Source: 66-474 sp039923855
Lineage (GTDB): Bacteria; Pseudomonadota; Gammaproteobacteria; Xanthomonadales; Rhodanobacteraceae
NCBI GenBank assembly: GCA_039923855.1
Contig: JBDTBW010000047.1
Coordinates: 1-41,821 of the forward strand
DNA length: 41,821 bases
Direction: 5' to 3'
Shown here: in pieces, positions 39,912 to 41,821 of the stretch
Layout: each line of letters begins with the position of its first letter
How positions within the stretch are numbered: the first letter of the stretch is position 1
The notes under the pieces: generated by a model
Database searches by the model: none
What the model was told of the DNA's origin: nothing
What the model saw: only the letters and a program-made list of their open reading frames with translations
Program-made: the position numbers and the translations under genes

Positions 39912-40694
39912 ATGCGCGTTCTGGTCAGCAACGACGATGGCGTGGAAGCGACCGGCATCAAGGTGCTGGCGGCGCATCTGGCCGAACTCGGCGAGGTGAC
40001 CGTGGTTGCGCCGGACCGCGACCGCTCCGGCGCCAGCAATTCGTTGACGTTGAATGCGCCGCTGCGCGTGACCAAACTCGGCGAGCGCCGCTACCGCGTG
40101 GCCGGTACGCCCACCGACTGCGTGCATCTTGCGCTGGCGGGCTTGCTCGATCACGAACCCGACATCGTAGTGTCCGGCATCAACAACTCGGCCAATCTCG
40201 GCGACGACGTGATCTATTCGGGCACGGTGTCGGCCGCGATGGAAGGGCGCTTTCTGGGATTGCCCGCGATCGCGATATCGCTGGTGTCGATCGACCACGA
40301 CGCAAAAAATTTCGATTCCGCCGCGCGCGCGGTGCTGCTGCTGACCAAGCGCCTGTTGGTTGATCCGCTGCCGGCCGACACCATTTTGAATGTCAACGTG
40401 CCGGATCGCCCGTGGCACGAGCTGCACGGTTTCGAAGTGACGCGGCTGGGGCGACGGCATCGTTCCGAACCCTGCGTCGCGCAACCCGATCCGCGCGGGC
40501 GGATGATGTACTGGATCGGACCTGCGGGCAAAGCCGAGGACGACGGCCCCGGCACCGACTTCGACGCGGTGCGCCGCGGCTACGTGTCGGTGACGCCGAT
40601 CCACGTCGACTTGACCCGCTTCCAGGCGCTGGAAAAAGTGTCGAGTTGGGTCAGCGCGCTGTCCGCGCAATTCGATAACGAGCGCGCGGCATGA
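39912..40694 (+). CDS. surE: 5'/3'-nucleotidase SurE
   Basis: 260 residues. Metal-dependent nucleotidase/exopolyphosphatase linked to stationary-phase survival. N-terminal VSNDDGVEATGI with the two metal Asp residues, APDRDRSGASNSLTL (catalytic Ser), VAGTPTDCVHLAL, and VSGINNSANLGDDVIYSGTV (metal Asn). Start at ATG 39912, family similarity from residue 1. Its stop overlaps the pcm start (ATGA), a classical pair. Confidence 0.96.
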   Translation: MRVLVSNDDGVEATGIKVLAAHLAELGEVTVVAPDRDRSGASNSLTLNAPLRVTKLGERRYRVAGTPTDCVHLALAGLLDHEPDIVVSGINNSANLGDDVIYSGTVSAAMEGRFLGLPAIAISLVSIDHDAKNFDSAARAVLLLTKRLLVDPLPADTILNVNVPDRPWHELHGFEVTRLGRRHRSEPCVAQPDPRGRMMYWIGPAGKAEDDGPGTDFDAVRRGYVSVTPIHVDLTRFQALEKVSSWVSALSAQFDNERAA

Positions 40695-41368
40695 GTCTTT
40701 TCGGCGGCACGGCATCCGCGCCGCACGGTAGCGGCATGACTTCGCAGCGCGCGCGCGATCGTTTGATTGCGAGACTGCGAGAGGAAGGCATCGCCGATCC
40801 GCGCGTGCTCGATGTGATCCGCACCACGCCAAGACATTTGTTCATCGACGAGGCGCTCAGCAGCCGCGCCTATGAAGATGTCGCGCTGCCGATCGGATTG
40901 GGTCAGACGATCTCGCAGCCGTGGGTGGTGGCGCGCATGACCGAACTCCTGATCGAGCGCGAAATCCCGAAGCGCGTGCTGGAGATCGGCACCGGTTCCG
41001 GTTATCAGGCCGCGGTGCTGGCCGCGCTGGTCGATCAGGTTTACACCGTCGAGCGCATCGAGGAATTGTTGCGCCAGGCTCGCAGGCGTTTCCGCAACAT
41101 GAAACTGGAAACCATCCGTAGCCGGCACGACGATGGCAACATTGGCTGGAAGGACGAAGCGCCGTTCGATGCGATCGTGTTGACCGCGGCGGGCGAATCG
41201 ATCCCGCGCGCGCTGCGCGATCAATTGACGCCGAACGGCGTGCTGATCGCGCCGCTCGGCCCCGCCGGCAAACAGAAACTCACCCGCCTGCGCCGTGACG
41301 GCGATGCGTGGATCAGCGATGAACTGGAAGCGGTCAGTTTCGTGCCGCTGCTGGGCGGCTTGTCGTGA
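40691..41368 (+). CDS. pcm: Protein-L-isoaspartate O-methyltransferase
   Basis: 225 residues. Repairs isoaspartyl damage using SAM. Pre-region TPRHLFIDEALSSRAYED, the family segment PIGLGQTISQPWVVARM, motif I VLEIGTGSGYQAAVLA, YTVERI (acidic residue for the ribose) and the closing PLLGGLS. Start ATG at 40691 overlaps surE; an internal ATG at 40736 (MTSQRARDRL) is closer to the usual N-terminus and possible. Its stop codon is immediately followed by the 139-bp repeat copy 2. Confidence 0.95.
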   Translation: MSLFGGTASAPHGSGMTSQRARDRLIARLREEGIADPRVLDVIRTTPRHLFIDEALSSRAYEDVALPIGLGQTISQPWVVARMTELLIEREIPKRVLEIGTGSGYQAAVLAALVDQVYTVERIEELLRQARRRFRNMKLETIRSRHDDGNIGWKDEAPFDAIVLTAAGESIPRALRDQLTPNGVLIAPLGPAGKQKLTRLRRDGDAWISDELEAVSFVPLLGGLS

Positions 41369-41507
41369 GAGCGGCTTGAAAACTACTGCCCTCGGCATCT
41401 CGCGCGCCTGCGGTGCTCGGAGTCCTCATGTATTGACATATACACTCCGGCTCCTGCGCTCCGGCGGCGCGCAACCTGCTCATCCTCGCTGCCTTTTCAA
41501 ACCGCTC
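41369..41507 (+). repeat. 139-bp interspersed repeat, copy 2
   Basis: Begins at the base after the pcm stop codon with GAGCGGCTTGAAAA and ends TTTTCAAACCGCTC. Same length and orientation relative to transcription as copy 1 (21624-21762). A central hairpin CGGAGT...ACTCCG encloses TGTAT-TGACAT-ATACA. Confidence 0.88.
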
Positions 41508-41527
41508 TTGCGCGAAAAGGCTTCTTG

Positions 41528-41821
41528 ATGCGATTGTTCCGGCCGCTGTACGAGTGGGCGCTGGCGTGGGCGGCGAAACCGTTGGCGGAACTCTGGCTGG
41601 GCTTGCTGAGTTTCGTCGAAGCTTTTATTTTCCCGGTCGCGCCGGAAGTGATGCTCGCGCCGATGACGCTGGCGCGCCCACGCAAGTGGTGGCTATTCGC
41701 CTCGATCAGCCTGGCGTGTTCGCTGGTCGGCTCCTTGGTCGGCTACGCGCTCGGGCATTTCGCCTTCGCTGCGGCCAAACCGTTGCTGGCGAGCATCGGT
41801 TGGTTGCCGCATTTGCAGGCG
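41528..41821 (+). CDS. yqaA: YqaA/DedA-family membrane protein (cut by window end)
   Basis: First 98 codons only. MRLFRPLYEWALAWAAKPLAELW leads into SFVEAFIFPVAPEVMLAPMTLARPRKWW, matching the YqaA group of the SNARE-associated/DedA superfamily (FVEA..FP..PE motif), then two hydrophobic segments. These are envelope proteins thought to act in lipid carrier or phospholipid handling. AAAAGG lies about 8 nt before the ATG. Downstream of surE-pcm, nlpD and rpoS would be expected next in related genomes. Confidence 0.87.
   Translation, partial: MRLFRPLYEWALAWAAKPLAELWLGLLSFVEAFIFPVAPEVMLAPMTLARPRKWWLFASISLACSLVGSLVGYALGHFAFAAAKPLLASIGWLPHLQA

Overview
The window is a GC-rich chromosomal segment of a gammaproteobacterium, most likely of the Xanthomonadales (Lysobacterales), family Rhodanobacteraceae or a close relative. 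This is inferred from the kdsA-eno-ftsB-ispD-ispF and surE-pcm-yqaA blocks, a MetX-type succinyltransferase with a CGS-free context, a bacterial kynurenine pathway, an intact ccmABCDEFG-H-I operon, and many short GC-rich palindromic repeats. No phage, insertion sequence or CRISPR array is visible. The only sign of mobility is a small hsdR-like remnant beside a tRNA gene.

Layout. 165-533: EF-hand lipoprotein. 600-918 (minus): hsdR-like remnant, terminator, tRNA-Leu(CAA). 1030-2837 (minus): cysteine dioxygenase and a MetX-family succinyltransferase. 2893-10058 (minus): complete cytochrome c maturation operon, with translationally coupled starts. 10164-11834 (minus): membrane TolB/TPR protein. 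11884-18966 (minus): kynurenine degradation genes (kmo, kynU, a secreted protein, ACMSD, HAO), split by a four-gene arsenic cassette (arsR-arsI-arsC-aquaglyceroporin). 19109-20430 (minus): FAS1-domain protein and lipocalin. 20515-28919 (minus): a lipid-modification operon under an ECF sigma/RskA pair. 28971-30875: parE. 31112-31495 (plus): Ser/Thr/His-rich exported protein. 31660-33555 (minus): aminopeptidase P. From 33634 (plus): pyrG, kdsA, eno, ftsB, ispD, ispF, then a minus-strand smr gene, then surE, pcm and a truncated yqaA.

Most interesting: (1) The 20515-28919 region has the gene content of the mycobacterial SigK locus (FAD oxidoreductase, DUF1365, UfaA1/Cfa-like methyltransferase, DUF1295, SigK, RskA), with a FAS1 protein nearby. 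The desaturase that opens the operon and the distant FAS1 gene share an upstream motif, GCATCC-N15-(A/C)CGTATC, with identical spacing, which looks like the sigma factor's promoter. (2) Palindromic repeats are inserted in frame in kmo (90 codons) and pepP (35 codons), and related repeats appear to supply the Shine-Dalgarno sequence of ccmH and kdsA. (3) A second 139-bp repeat with terminal inverted repeats occurs twice, each time exactly at the stop codon of the preceding gene and in the same orientation. (4) The ars operon has a near-consensus promoter whose -10 lies in a perfect inverted repeat and whose transcript should be leaderless.
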